64,000 bases of DNA from Hymenobacter psychrophilus (GCF_900107135.1 NZ_FNOV01000005.1:264856-328855), one strand, 5' to 3'. Shown: positions 35,542-43,740, counted from the stretch's first letter. Translations and numbers: made by a program. The notes: generated by a model not told the origin, from the letters alone.

Positions 35542-36462
35542 TTACGGCTGGCGCAGAATCGTTTCGTACTTCGAGGAGTTGGTGGGGTCAGTTTCGGTGA
35601 GCAGCGTCACGAGGTCGATTTTCTGCTGCTGGTCGGGGCTGGTACGGAAGACGTTGGAAATCTCATCGGCCTTGGTCTGGAAAAACGACCGCGCGAACAG
35701 CGTACCGGGTCGGCGCTGCACGGCTTTCTGCACCTCCTGCAGCGCCTTGTACATGTTGGTGCGGGCCTCCTCGGGCTGGGTGATGAAGATATCGAGTCCC
35801 TGGCGGTAGTAGGCGTACATGCCGCTGCGGAAGGCCTGCAACTGGGGGTCCTGCAGGTTGTTGAGCAGCCAGTAGCGGTTGTTGCTGCTCTCGTCCTTCC
35901 AGCCGGGGTCCGACTCGTTGGTGATGTTCTGGGAGGCCGCGTTGGTCAGAATCTGCCGGGCCCGGTCGTAATACGGGCCGCCGCTCAGGGGCGCGAAGCT
36001 GTCCTGGTCCAAGCCAATCATCAGGTAGGCATAAAAAGACAGCAGCGACGAAAGGTTGCCGACAAACGTGTTTTCGGAGTATTCAAGCGGGTTTTGGGGC
36101 GAGTAATTGAACAGCCAGCCCCGGTCAGCGAAACTCAGCACGTTGCTGTCGTAGCCGGTGCCGTACACCGGCCGGCTGCTCACAATGCGCACCGTGGCCC
36201 GATAGGTGCCGTTTTGCGGAATTTCGGTGATTCCCACGAACAGCCGGCAGCGGATGCGCTCCTCAGGCCGGTACGCCCGGTTGGTGAAGGCCCGGCTGTT
36301 GAGAAAATTCTGGATGTCGTTGCGCAACTGCTGCACCAGCTGCGGGTCCGAAATCGTTACGTTTTCGGTCGAAACGGATACCTGCACCTGCAGCTCCTGG
36401 GCCCGGGCGGGGCACAGCAACACCAGCAACGACAGCACAAACAGCAACGAAAACTTACGCAT
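35542..36462 (-). CDS. porD: DUF4835 family protein (PorD)
   Basis: A 306-residue exported protein (signal peptide FSLLFVLSLLVLLCPARAQ) of the DUF4835 family, which is annotated as type IX secretion protein PorD. Typical phrases are FLNSRAFTNRAY, RLFVGITEIPQNGTY, VLSFADRGWLFNY and SSLLSFYAYLMIGLD. Its placement between coaB and recN is conserved in Bacteroidota. It overlaps the end of coaB by 8 bp, so the two are probably co-translated. Its molecular role in secretion is not well defined. Confidence 0.88.
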   Translation of the reverse strand: MRKFSLLFVLSLLVLLCPARAQELQVQVSVSTENVTISDPQLVQQLRNDIQNFLNSRAFTNRAYRPEERIRCRLFVGITEIPQNGTYRATVRIVSSRPVYGTGYDSNVLSFADRGWLFNYSPQNPLEYSENTFVGNLSSLLSFYAYLMIGLDQDSFAPLSGGPYYDRARQILTNAASQNITNESDPGWKDESSNNRYWLLNNLQDPQLQAFRSGMYAYYRQGLDIFITQPEEARTNMYKALQEVQKAVQRRPGTLFARSFFQTKADEISNVFRTSPDQQQKIDLVTLLTETDPTNSSKYETILRQP

Positions 36463-37108
36463 GGCGGGCGGCTAAACGGTCGAGCACAACGCCCGCAATA
36501 TCGAGGGCGACATCGGTTTTAGATTTCAGCTCGAACGCCGTTACGCGGCCCCCGGCTTCGAGTAAAGTTACCCGATTCGTATCGTGGCGGAAACCGGCCC
36601 CGGCATCGCGCAGTGAGTTGAGCACAATCAGGTCGAAATTCTTACGCTCGAGCTTGCCCAGCGCGTGGGCCTGCTCGTTCTCTGTTTCCAACGCAAAGCC
36701 TACCGAAAATTGTTCGGGCCGCTTGGTTTTTCCGAGCTCGAAGGCAATATCCACGTTTTTCACCAGCTCCAGCGTCAGCCGCTCGCCGCTTTTCTTGATT
36801 TTCTGGGTGGCCACTTCGGCCGGGCGGTAGTCGGCCACGGCGGCGGCAAACACCCATACGTCGGCCAGCCGGGCGGCGTCGGTGGCGGCCGCATACATCT
36901 CGGCGGCCGTCTGCACCCTAGTGGTCAGAATGTGCGGGGAAGCCGGGTCGGGCAGGTTGGTGGGCCCACTGATGAGGGCCACCTCGGCCCCAGCCGCGGC
37001 GAAGGCCTCGGCCAGCGCGTAACCCATTTTCCCGGTGCTATGGTTGCCCAGAAACCGCACCGGGTCCAGGGGTTCGTAAGTCGGACCAGCCGTTATCAGA
37101 ACGCGCAT
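36455..37108 (-). CDS. coaB: Phosphopantothenate-cysteine ligase domain (CoaB)
   Basis: A 217-residue CoaB domain, which joins 4'-phosphopantothenate and cysteine in CoA synthesis. The start MRVLITAGPTYEPLDPVRFL and GNHSTGKMGYALAE are the family signature; AAAVADYRPAE and FALETENE follow. In most bacteria this is the C-terminal half of a fused CoaBC. Here it begins two codons after the CoaC stop and in the same frame, so a single TAA separates the two domains at the usual linker. Confidence 0.93.
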   Translation of the reverse strand: MRVLITAGPTYEPLDPVRFLGNHSTGKMGYALAEAFAAAGAEVALISGPTNLPDPASPHILTTRVQTAAEMYAAATDAARLADVWVFAAAVADYRPAEVATQKIKKSGERLTLELVKNVDIAFELGKTKRPEQFSVGFALETENEQAHALGKLERKNFDLIVLNSLRDAGAGFRHDTNRVTLLEAGGRVTAFELKSKTDVALDIAGVVLDRLAARHA

Positions 37109-37111
37109 TTC

Positions 37112-37669
37112 TTAATTTTTCTGGTTGAATTCCCGCTCTAGTTCCCGCACGATATCCTCGGGCTCCAGCATGCGGCCGGGGCCGCTCAGGCCGCTGGCCA
37201 GCTCGCCGGCCGGCGACTCCCATACCGTGTTGCCGTAGCTGCGCAGGCGCGCCAGGTTGGCCTGCGTGGCCGGGTGCCGGTACATATCCAGGTCCATGGC
37301 CGGGGCCACAAACACGGGGCAGCGGGCCGAGAGATACACGGCGTCAAGCAGCGTGTCGCAGAGGCCGCCAGCCAAGTGTGCCAGGGTGTTGGCCGAGGCC
37401 GGGGCTACCACCAGCGCATCGGCCCACAGGCCCAGCTCGACGTGGTTGTGCCATTCGCCGGCCCGCTCATCCTTCAGGAAACCCTGCAATACCGGGTTTT
37501 TGGAAAGCGTGGCCAGTGTGAGCGGCGTAACAAAGGCGGTGGCGGCCGGTGTCAGCACCACGCGCACTTCGCTTCCCGCTTTCACCAGCAGGCGCACCAG
37601 TGGCGCGGCTTTGTAGGCGGCAATGCTACCACTCACACCCAGCAGAATTTTCCGGCTCTGTAGCGACAT
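37112..37669 (-). CDS. coaC: Phosphopantothenoylcysteine decarboxylase domain (CoaC)
   Basis: A 185-residue flavoprotein decarboxylase domain making 4'-phosphopantetheine. GVSGSIAAYKAAPLVRLL starts the fold; the active-site His region is EWHNHVELGLWADA. The textbook motifs PXMNXXMW and G-x-LACG appear here as PAMDLDMY and ELASG, changes I believe are usual in Bacteroidota. The frame ends FNQKN-stop and then continues in frame into coaB. The ATG at 37669 fits the family start. Confidence 0.92.
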   Translation of the reverse strand: MSLQSRKILLGVSGSIAAYKAAPLVRLLVKAGSEVRVVLTPAATAFVTPLTLATLSKNPVLQGFLKDERAGEWHNHVELGLWADALVVAPASANTLAHLAGGLCDTLLDAVYLSARCPVFVAPAMDLDMYRHPATQANLARLRSYGNTVWESPAGELASGLSGPGRMLEPEDIVRELEREFNQKN

Positions 37670-37756
37670 ACGCGAAGTTGGGCGAAGCATGATTCTGCCT
37701 CGGGGTTAAAGTTGAGTTCGGCTGGCGGCGTAGTACGCATTCACCTTACACACCAA

Positions 37757-37798
37757 AGCCTCCCCGCCACCCGGATTCGTCCGGATGGCAGGGAGGCT
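37757..37798. terminator. Hairpin between rpoZ and coaC
   Basis: AGCCTCCC (37757-37764) pairs with GGGAGGCT (37791-37798), and the inner CCGG pairs continue the stem. On the minus strand only three T follow, so termination may be partial, allowing read-through into coaC. Confidence 0.55.
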
Positions 37799-37820
37799 GC
37801 GGCTGGCTGGGAAAGCCAAG

Positions 37821-38153
37821 CTACGCGTTCTTCTCGGCTTCCTGCTCGGGCGTGCTGAAATACACCTTGCCTTCCAGAAACTCCTCGATGGCGAGGTTGG
37901 TAGGCTTGGGCAGACGCTCGTAGTGCTTGGAAATCTCGATTTGCTCGCGGTTTTCAAACACTTCCTCCAGGTTATCGACGGTAGTGGCAAACTCGGCCAG
38001 CTTCCCGTTGAGCTCCTCTTTCAGGTTGATTGACAGCTGGTTGGCTCGCTTCGAAATAATAGCGATGCTCTCGTACACATTGCCGGTTTCGGGGGTGAAA
38101 TCCGACATGTTGCGGGTGACGATGGAGGCGGAGATGTTGTTGGGCGTCTTCAT
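37821..38153 (-). CDS. rpoZ: RNA polymerase omega subunit (RpoZ/Rpb6-like)
   Basis: A 110-residue omega-like subunit of the Bacteroidota type: SIVTRNMSDFTPETGNVYES and IAIISKRANQLS are the conserved Rpb6/omega region, followed by an acidic C-terminal half. It helps assemble the polymerase. Its place between bamD and coaC is conserved. Confidence 0.9.
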   Translation of the reverse strand: MKTPNNISASIVTRNMSDFTPETGNVYESIAIISKRANQLSINLKEELNGKLAEFATTVDNLEEVFENREQIEISKHYERLPKPTNLAIEEFLEGKVYFSTPEQEAEKNA

Positions 38154-38199
38154 ATGATGAATGTTCGGGGTTCTTAAGTGAAACCGCGCGCGGAAAGCC

Positions 38200-39027
38200 T
38201 TACTTGGCGGCGGCCGTATTGGCCACTTTCAGCTTGTCGGCAGCCGCGCGGGCATTGTCGTACATTTTTTCGGCGTCTTTCAGCTGTTTGCTCTGCGGAA
38301 AGGTATCGATGAAGCTCTGGTAAAACGCCAGGGTTTCGTTATAGCGTTCCAATTGCTTTTCGGCTACCGATTCGGTGGCCAGATCGAACTGGGCATTGAG
38401 CTTCAGGAAAGCCGCCTGCTCGCCGTAGGCCGAGGCCGGGTACTGCTGCTGGAAGTTGGTGAAAGCCGTAACGGCCGACTGGTAGTAGCGCAGATCGTAG
38501 TAGAGCTTGGCCGACAGAAAGGCCTTGTTCTCCAGCTTCTTCTGCAGCTCCTGCGACATGCTTTCCACTTCGGGCCGGAACTTGCTTTCGGGATACCGAT
38601 TCAGAAATTCCTGAATTACCTCCAGCGCCGTGTAAGTATTGGTCTGGTCGAGCTGAAACTCCGGCGAATCTTTGAACAACGACTTAGCCTGCATGAAATA
38701 AGCCTCCTGGGCATACTCCGAGTTAGGATAGGTGTCGTGGAAGGTTTTAAAGTAGTAGGCACTCAGCGTGTAGTTGCGCTGGCGGTAGTTGGTGTTGGCG
38801 AAGTAGAACTGCGCCTTCTCGGCCTCCGGACGACCCTTGAGCAGCGGAATCAGTTCCTCCAGCAGCGTGCCGGCCTTGAAGAAATCCTCCTTCTCGTAGT
38901 ACTGGATGGCAGCTTCATACTTTTTGTTCACATCGGTGCTCTTGAGCAGCTTCTGATAGCCGGAGCAGGAACTGAGAAGCGTGGCGCTCAGCAGCAGAAC
39001 AAAGAAAGCAGGACGGAATGACAGCAT
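38200..39027 (-). CDS. bamD: BamD, outer membrane protein assembly lipoprotein
   Basis: A 275-residue lipoprotein (lipobox LLSSC, Cys21) with TPR repeats, e.g. KKYEAAIQYYEKEDFFKAG, NYTLSAYYFKTFHDTYPNSEY and QSAVTAFTNFQQQYPASAY. It is the essential lipoprotein of the BAM complex that inserts beta-barrels. A consensus TACCTTTG box lies only 7 bp upstream of the ATG, which suggests a nearly leaderless transcript. Confidence 0.94.
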   Translation of the reverse strand: MLSFRPAFFVLLLSATLLSSCSGYQKLLKSTDVNKKYEAAIQYYEKEDFFKAGTLLEELIPLLKGRPEAEKAQFYFANTNYRQRNYTLSAYYFKTFHDTYPNSEYAQEAYFMQAKSLFKDSPEFQLDQTNTYTALEVIQEFLNRYPESKFRPEVESMSQELQKKLENKAFLSAKLYYDLRYYQSAVTAFTNFQQQYPASAYGEQAAFLKLNAQFDLATESVAEKQLERYNETLAFYQSFIDTFPQSKQLKDAEKMYDNARAAADKLKVANTAAAK

Positions 39028-39034
39028 AAGGGCG

Positions 39035-39042
39035 CAAAGGTA
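39035..39042 (-). promoter_or_regulatory. -7 box TACCTTTG directly upstream of bamD
   Basis: On the minus strand the box is followed by 7 nt and then the ATG. With transcription starting about 7 nt after the box, the mRNA would have almost no leader. Confidence 0.55.
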
Positions 39043-39084
39043 CAAATTAGTAGTTGGTAGTAGTTAGCCGGCCGTTCCAGATTC

Positions 39085-39151
39085 CCAGGGCTGAAGCCCT
39101 GGGCTACGGAGCCGAGCCGAAAACCTGACTAGCCCAGAGCTTCAGCCCTGG
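39085..39151. repeat. 22-bp inverted repeat between the OstA-like gene and bamD
   Basis: CCAGGGCTGAAGCCCTGGGCTA (39085-39106; two halves, CCAGGGCTGAAG and CCCTGGGCTA) is mirrored at 39130-39151 with one mismatch. The left arm is itself a small hairpin (CCAGGGCT/AGCCCTGG). Confidence 0.85.
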
Positions 39152-39170
39152 TAAACCAGAACCGTCGGGC

Positions 39171-40799
39171 TTATTTCCTGGCCGGCGCTTTACCCTTGGA
39201 TTTGACCGGCGACTTGCGGACCGGAACGGGCTTCTTTTTCGGTTTGGCCAGGGCCAAGGCAAAGTGCTTGCCCAGCGTCTGGCGGCGGGTGGGCCGGTCG
39301 TCGGGTCGCCACCGGAAGTCCTTGAGCCGGGCTTCCTCGGGATTCAGCTCATTGGGCGGGATGAACTTGGCTTCGGGGTTGGTAATAAAACTGATGGTTT
39401 GCAGCTCGTCGTCGGCAAAGCGCAGGGCCATGGTAGCCGAGAGCGACTTGTTGACGCCCGATACGGCCGTGTCGCCCTCAAGAGCATAGTAGAGGCTCTC
39501 GGCGTTGCCAACCACGTCAATTTTTTTTATCGACTTCTCCCCGAAGTAGGCTACCATGGTGCGGCCCTTCACTTGGTTGTAGTTGCCAATCGTGTCGAGC
39601 CCGATGCTGAAAGCGTGGCCATAGAGCCGCATCTGGTCGATTTTACCCCGGCGCTGCCGGATTTCCATCGAGTCGGCCGTCAGCTGGTTTTTCTTGGTCC
39701 ACAGCACCGGATCGTGGCTGAGGTAGATGACGGAGTCCTGCCGGTCGTAGGTGAGCGAGTCGGCCCGGCCCTGTAAATCGGCGCGAAAGATGCGCGCCTT
39801 TTTATAGGCGTAAATCACGGCACCCTTATTAAGCGGCGGCTTACCCTCAATGCTGACCAGCGTATCGGCCGTGAGGTAGAGCGTGTCTTTGCCCGAAATG
39901 TTGCGCATCACGGGCCGGCTACCGTACACTTTAGCGCGGCCCTGGGCCCGCCAGTAGCGCCCCACGTCGCCCCGTATTTCCAGGTTGTCCTTCTTGGAAA
40001 TCATCGACACCCGGCCCGTCGCCACGCCATAGGCAGTCAGCTCGTTGTAGAACAGCTTGTCGCCGCCGAGCAGGTATTCGGGTGTTTCAATTTTGGCGTT
40101 CCTGCCAAAGTTGGCCTCTTTGGTGATGGTGTTGTAGGTGCCGTTTTCGGCGTACAGGTTTTTGTCTTTGCCCGTAATGCGCGTAGGGCCGAAGAAGTAG
40201 GCCACTTTGCTAACGGTGTTATACTGCAGCGTATCGGTCGTGATAACGTTTTCGGGCGTTACCAGCTTCACATTGCGCTTGAAGCTGAATACTTTGCTGA
40301 CGGTGTTGTAGTAGCCGAACTGGCTGTCGAGCGTGTTTTTGGGGTCCTGCAGATGGCCGCCGGTGCTGTAATAGGCCAGGTTGTTGGCCAGGTCGTAGTC
40401 GAGCAGCTGGGTGGTGAGGGTCATGCGCGGATCGCGCAGCGTTACGTTGCCCGTTATGCGGGCCTTGCGGGTGTCGCCGTCGTAGGTGCCGCGGTTGCCG
40501 GTTATCGTGATGGTGTCGTTCTGGATAATGCGCACATTGCTGAACGCCTCGATGGCGTTGCGCTCCAGATACTGGTACATCGAGTCGGCGTAGAGCAGCG
40601 TGGTGCCCTGGCGCAGGCTCACGTTGCCCAGCAGCTTGCGAATTTCGACACCATTAAAACTACCACCCTCCAGCGAGTTGGCGGTCAGCAGCTCAATCGG
40701 CTGGCCGCTACCGGGCTTGGCAGCAGGCTTTGCCTGCGACCACCCCAGCAGCGGCAGTGCCAGCAGTAAAACAAGAAAAACAGACTTGGAAAGCGACAT
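39171..40799 (-). CDS. OstA/LptA-like LPS transport protein
   Basis: A 542-residue exported protein (signal peptide VFLVLLLALPLLGWSQA) built from repeating OstA/LptA beta-jellyroll units: GNVSLRQGTTLLYADSMYQY, FSNVRIIQNDTITITGNRG, NVKLVTPENVITTDTLQYN and similar. LptA-type proteins bridge the periplasm for LPS export. It is much longer than proteobacterial LptA, typical of the Bacteroidota OstA-like group, and has a basic Pro/Lys-rich tail (PKKKPVPVRKSPVKSKGK). It is upstream of bamD, which fits an envelope-biogenesis cluster. Confidence 0.88.
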   Translation of the reverse strand: MSLSKSVFLVLLLALPLLGWSQAKPAAKPGSGQPIELLTANSLEGGSFNGVEIRKLLGNVSLRQGTTLLYADSMYQYLERNAIEAFSNVRIIQNDTITITGNRGTYDGDTRKARITGNVTLRDPRMTLTTQLLDYDLANNLAYYSTGGHLQDPKNTLDSQFGYYNTVSKVFSFKRNVKLVTPENVITTDTLQYNTVSKVAYFFGPTRITGKDKNLYAENGTYNTITKEANFGRNAKIETPEYLLGGDKLFYNELTAYGVATGRVSMISKKDNLEIRGDVGRYWRAQGRAKVYGSRPVMRNISGKDTLYLTADTLVSIEGKPPLNKGAVIYAYKKARIFRADLQGRADSLTYDRQDSVIYLSHDPVLWTKKNQLTADSMEIRQRRGKIDQMRLYGHAFSIGLDTIGNYNQVKGRTMVAYFGEKSIKKIDVVGNAESLYYALEGDTAVSGVNKSLSATMALRFADDELQTISFITNPEAKFIPPNELNPEEARLKDFRWRPDDRPTRRQTLGKHFALALAKPKKKPVPVRKSPVKSKGKAPARK

Positions 40800-40806
40800 T
40801 TCGGCG

Positions 40807-40814
40807 CAAAGGTA
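40807..40814 (-). promoter_or_regulatory. -7 box TACCTTTG directly upstream of the OstA-like gene
   Basis: Same arrangement as for bamD: the box, then CGCCGAA, then the ATG at 40799. The shared TACCTTTGCGCC string in front of two neighbouring genes points to a common promoter type with a very short leader. Confidence 0.55.
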
Positions 40815-40883
40815 CGGAAGAGGTGCTGCTAACGCGTTTCTTTGTGGAATAGTACGATTAGACGGGAAGAGAGAATTTTAAAG

Positions 40884-41043
40884 CCAAGGCTAGAAAGCTA
40901 GTTCCCCTCCTTGGAAAGGAGGGGCTAGGGGTGGTTGATTCGTCAGAACGACTACCCAATCCTAATCCACCAGAGTCGTTCTGCTACCATCAACCACCTC
41001 TAACCCCTCCTTTCCAAGGAGGGGGACTAGTTTCTAGCCTTGG
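40884..41043. repeat. Long palindromic repeat between the OstA-like gene and tilS
   Basis: The left arm starts CCAAGGCTAGAAAGCTAG and runs through TTCCCCTCCTT, GGAAAGGAGGGG, CTAGGGGTGGTTGAT to about 40939. The right arm (40989-41043) is its near-perfect reverse complement. A second nested pair, CAGAACGACT (40944) and AGTCGTTCTG (40974), sits in the loop. It shares its skeleton with the palindrome at 16829-16987. The right arm reaches to 11 bp before the tilS ATG. Confidence 0.9.
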
Positions 41044-41054
41044 CTACCGCTTCC

Positions 41055-42383
41055 ATGCTCGACCAGATTCAAGCCTACATTCAAGAATACACCCTCTTCT
41101 CCTCCACCGATACCCTGCTGGTAGCCGTCAGTGGCGGCCTCGATTCGGTGGTGCTGGCCGACGTGCTGCACCGGCTGGAGCAGCCGTTTGCCGTGGCCCA
41201 CTGCCACTTCGGGCTGCGCGGCGAGGAGGCCGACGCCGACGAGGAGTTCGTGCGCAAGCTGGCCCAGCAGTACAAAGTGCCCTACTTCGTCGAGTTTTTC
41301 CAGACCAAAAAATTTGCCGACCAGGAAGGCATTTCAACCCAGATGGCGGCCCGGGCATTGCGCTACGAGTGGTTCGAGCGGGTACGCCAGCAGCAGGGCT
41401 ACGCCGCCATTGCCACCGCCCACCACCAGCGCGACGCGGCCGAAACCATGCTGCTCAACCTCACCCACGGCACTGGCCTGGCGGGTTTGCACGGCATCCG
41501 GGCCAGAACCGGCCACCTCGTGCGGCCTTTGCTGGCCGTGAGCAAGCCCGATTTGTTCGACTACGTGGTGGAAAACCGCCTCGTGTGGCGTGAGGATGCC
41601 AGCAACGACTCGCCGGTGTACCAGCGCAACCGCCTGCGCCTGGAGGTGCTGCCGGTGCTGCGCGACATCAACCCCAACCTCGACCACACCATGAGCACCA
41701 CGGCCGAGCGGGTGGGCGGGGCCGAGGAAATCGTGCGCCGCTACGTGGCCGACACCGCCGCCCAGGCCCAGCGCACCGAACCCGAAGCCACCTACCTCGA
41801 TATCCGGCTGCTGCAGAAAACCGCCGCCACGGCCCTGGTGCTGCACGAGCTGCTGCGGCCCTTCGGCTTCGCCTACCCGGTGGTCAAGGACATCGTGCGA
41901 AGCTTTGGGGCCGAGCCGGGCCGCCGCTTCGAGTCGCCGACGCACCTGCTGGTGAAGGACCGGGAGCAGCTCGTCATTACCCCGCGGCGGCTGGCGCAGT
42001 TCGGCACCCACCAGCTCCAGGCGGGCCAGGAGGCACTCAAAATTGACGGGCTGCACCTGCGCACCGAGCTGCTTGAAGTGCCCACCGGCTACGAGCCGCC
42101 CCGCGGCAAGGCCCTGGCCGCCCTCGACGCCGACAAGCTGCGCTTCCCGCTCACAGTGCGCCCCTGGCAGGAGGGCGACTGGTTTATGCCCATCGGCATG
42201 AAGGGCAAAAAGCTGCTTTCCGACTTCCTCATCGACCAGAAAGTGCCACTCAACCTCAAAGACAGCGTGTGGGTGCTGGCCACCGCCGACGGCAAAATTG
42301 CCTGGGTTGTCGGCCACCGCCCCGACGAGCGGTTTAAAGTGACGGAGGAGACGGAACGGGTGCTGCTGGTGCGCCGGATGTGA
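41055..42383 (+). CDS. tilS: tRNA(Ile)-lysidine synthase TilS
   Basis: A 442-residue enzyme that converts C34 of the CAU-anticodon tRNA-Ile to lysidine, so that it reads AUA. The ATP-binding PP-loop SGGLDS (26-31), HCHFGLRG, the ATAHHQRDAAETML block and RPLLAVSK are visible. The C-terminal TilS domain (about 365-440) ends with VGHRPDERFKV. The ATG at 41055 is preferred; a TTG at 41040 lies in the palindromic repeat. Confidence 0.95.
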   Translation: MLDQIQAYIQEYTLFSSTDTLLVAVSGGLDSVVLADVLHRLEQPFAVAHCHFGLRGEEADADEEFVRKLAQQYKVPYFVEFFQTKKFADQEGISTQMAARALRYEWFERVRQQQGYAAIATAHHQRDAAETMLLNLTHGTGLAGLHGIRARTGHLVRPLLAVSKPDLFDYVVENRLVWREDASNDSPVYQRNRLRLEVLPVLRDINPNLDHTMSTTAERVGGAEEIVRRYVADTAAQAQRTEPEATYLDIRLLQKTAATALVLHELLRPFGFAYPVVKDIVRSFGAEPGRRFESPTHLLVKDREQLVITPRRLAQFGTHQLQAGQEALKIDGLHLRTELLEVPTGYEPPRGKALAALDADKLRFPLTVRPWQEGDWFMPIGMKGKKLLSDFLIDQKVPLNLKDSVWVLATADGKIAWVVGHRPDERFKVTEETERVLLVRRM

Positions 42384-42403
42384 AGCTAAACCTTTGAAGT
42401 ATA

Positions 42404-42411
42404 TAATTTTG
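42404..42411 (+). promoter_or_regulatory. -7 box TAATTTTG for the small secreted peptide gene
   Basis: An exact TAnnTTTG match 89 bp upstream of the ATG at 42501. The predicted leader contains the 11-C tract. Confidence 0.5.
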
Positions 42412-42451
42412 TTATTGTAGAAAATTTGTGAGCAAGGGTTTGCTTTTGTCG

Positions 42452-42462
42452 CCCCCCCCCCC
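42452..42462 (+). repeat. Homopolymer tract of 11 C in the leader of the peptide gene
   Basis: Eleven consecutive C lie 38 bp before the ATG of the gene at 42501, downstream of its predicted promoter. Such tracts are prone to slippage and could vary expression. Confidence 0.8.
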
Positions 42463-42500
42463 TTAGTTTTAGTTCATTCATCCACCAAAACCCATTTATC

Positions 42501-42782
42501 ATGAAAAAGCTTGTATTATTGGCCACATTCGTGTGTGGCGTATCGTTTGGCAGTATGGCTGCTGATGGCAAAGCGCAGATAGAGAAAATGGTGAAACAAC
42601 CCGTTGAGCAAGTATTAATTGTTCAACAAGATAGCCTCCTTGCAGAACATAATGAAGCATTGGTTAAAAAACCTTTGTTTAATATGCTTTTCGATGTATG
42701 TGGTCATCAGGAATATGTATGTTGTCTCACTTTTGGCGGAGCTGTTGAATATGGTGCCTTTCTAACAGCTACATACTGTTAG
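42501..42782 (+). CDS. Small secreted cysteine-containing peptide
   Basis: A 93-residue product with a clear signal peptide (MKKLVLLATFVCGVSFGSMA) and a mature part of about 72 residues. The C-terminal third carries four Cys (67, 74, 75, 93), enough for two disulfide bonds, in a hydrophobic, glycine-containing tail (CCLTFGGAVEYGAFLTATYC). No family is recognised. It has its own promoter and a strong terminator, and the next genes are a GLPGLI protein and a TonB-receptor-like barrel. A secreted or surface peptide substrate of that pair is one possible role, inferred from position only. Confidence 0.75.
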   Translation: MKKLVLLATFVCGVSFGSMAADGKAQIEKMVKQPVEQVLIVQQDSLLAEHNEALVKKPLFNMLFDVCGHQEYVCCLTFGGAVEYGAFLTATYC

Positions 42783-42800
42783 TTAATATACCTTGATTTT

Positions 42801-42842
42801 AAAGGCACTCAACTTATCTTTTAGGTTGAGTGCCTTTTTTTT
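42801..42842 (+). terminator. Intrinsic terminator of the small peptide gene
   Basis: A 13-bp stem AAAGGCACTCAAC/GTTGAGTGCCTTT with an 11-nt loop and a long T-run, 18 bp after the stop. The downstream GLPGLI gene therefore needs its own promoter or read-through. Confidence 0.92.
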
Positions 42843-42870
42843 AATCATATAACATCAAATTCAACTAATT

Positions 42871-43692
42871 ATGAAAGCTGCTCACTTATTCTTTTTCCTC
42901 TTGATTTTGCCTAATTATATATTAGCACAATCTAAAATTTTTGAACCTGAGAAACCTATCCTGATTGGTATCTATAACCTTTCTTATCAACCAGATTCCC
43001 TAAGTAATGAAAGAAAGAATGAAAGAATGATTCTTACTATTGGAAAAAATATATCATCATTTGAAAGCATGTATTCATACAAGGCTGATTCAATAATTGG
43101 AAGCCAAGTGCTTGACCAGCCTCTTGTCAATCAATCTTCTATGAACGCGATTATGCCATATCTTAAAACTAATTTTAAATACAAGATTTATAAGAATTAT
43201 CATAACAAAAATATATATTATTATGACAAAATAATTACAAAATCTTACAATATAGAACAGAATAATGATAAAATAAATTGGGTGATTACTGACATGTATA
43301 AAAAAATTAATAATTATAATTGTCAAAAAGCTACTACGAATTTTGCAGGAAGAAAATGGGTAGGATGGTTTACTAAAGCTATTCCAATATCAGATGGGCC
43401 ATACAAATTTATGGGTCTGCCAGGCCTGATTATTGAAATATATGATACTGATGATGACTATCATTTTTTATTAAACGAGTTAAAAAAGGTTACTTATCAA
43501 GAAGTAATAAAGGTTCCTTTAAATGCTATTAAAACTAATCAAGTTGCTTTTAATGAAGCAAATAGTGCCTATTATCTCCAAGGTGTAATAAAAGTAGCAA
43601 ATAACGGAAACCCTCCTGAAGTAGCGCGCCAATTGATAGAAAATTATAAGAAAAAACAGCTAAAAAAGAATAACCCAATAGAACTCAAATGA
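42871..43692 (+). CDS. GLPGLI family secreted protein
   Basis: A 273-residue exported protein (signal peptide HLFFFLLILPNYILAQ) with the family-naming motif GLPGLI at residues 182-187 in GPYKFMGLPGLIIEIYD, preceded by the typical ATTNFAGRKWVGWFTKAIPI block. The function of this Bacteroidota family is unknown. The gene is very AT-rich while the next gene is very GC-rich, so the two have different histories even though GLPGLI and such receptors commonly sit together. Confidence 0.92.
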   Translation: MKAAHLFFFLLILPNYILAQSKIFEPEKPILIGIYNLSYQPDSLSNERKNERMILTIGKNISSFESMYSYKADSIIGSQVLDQPLVNQSSMNAIMPYLKTNFKYKIYKNYHNKNIYYYDKIITKSYNIEQNNDKINWVITDMYKKINNYNCQKATTNFAGRKWVGWFTKAIPISDGPYKFMGLPGLIIEIYDTDDDYHFLLNELKKVTYQEVIKVPLNAIKTNQVAFNEANSAYYLQGVIKVANNGNPPEVARQLIENYKKKQLKKNNPIELK

Positions 43693-43740
43693 GCCTAGCG
43701 CTCGGCTGACAAGCCAAGAAAATTATTAAACATTCTATAG

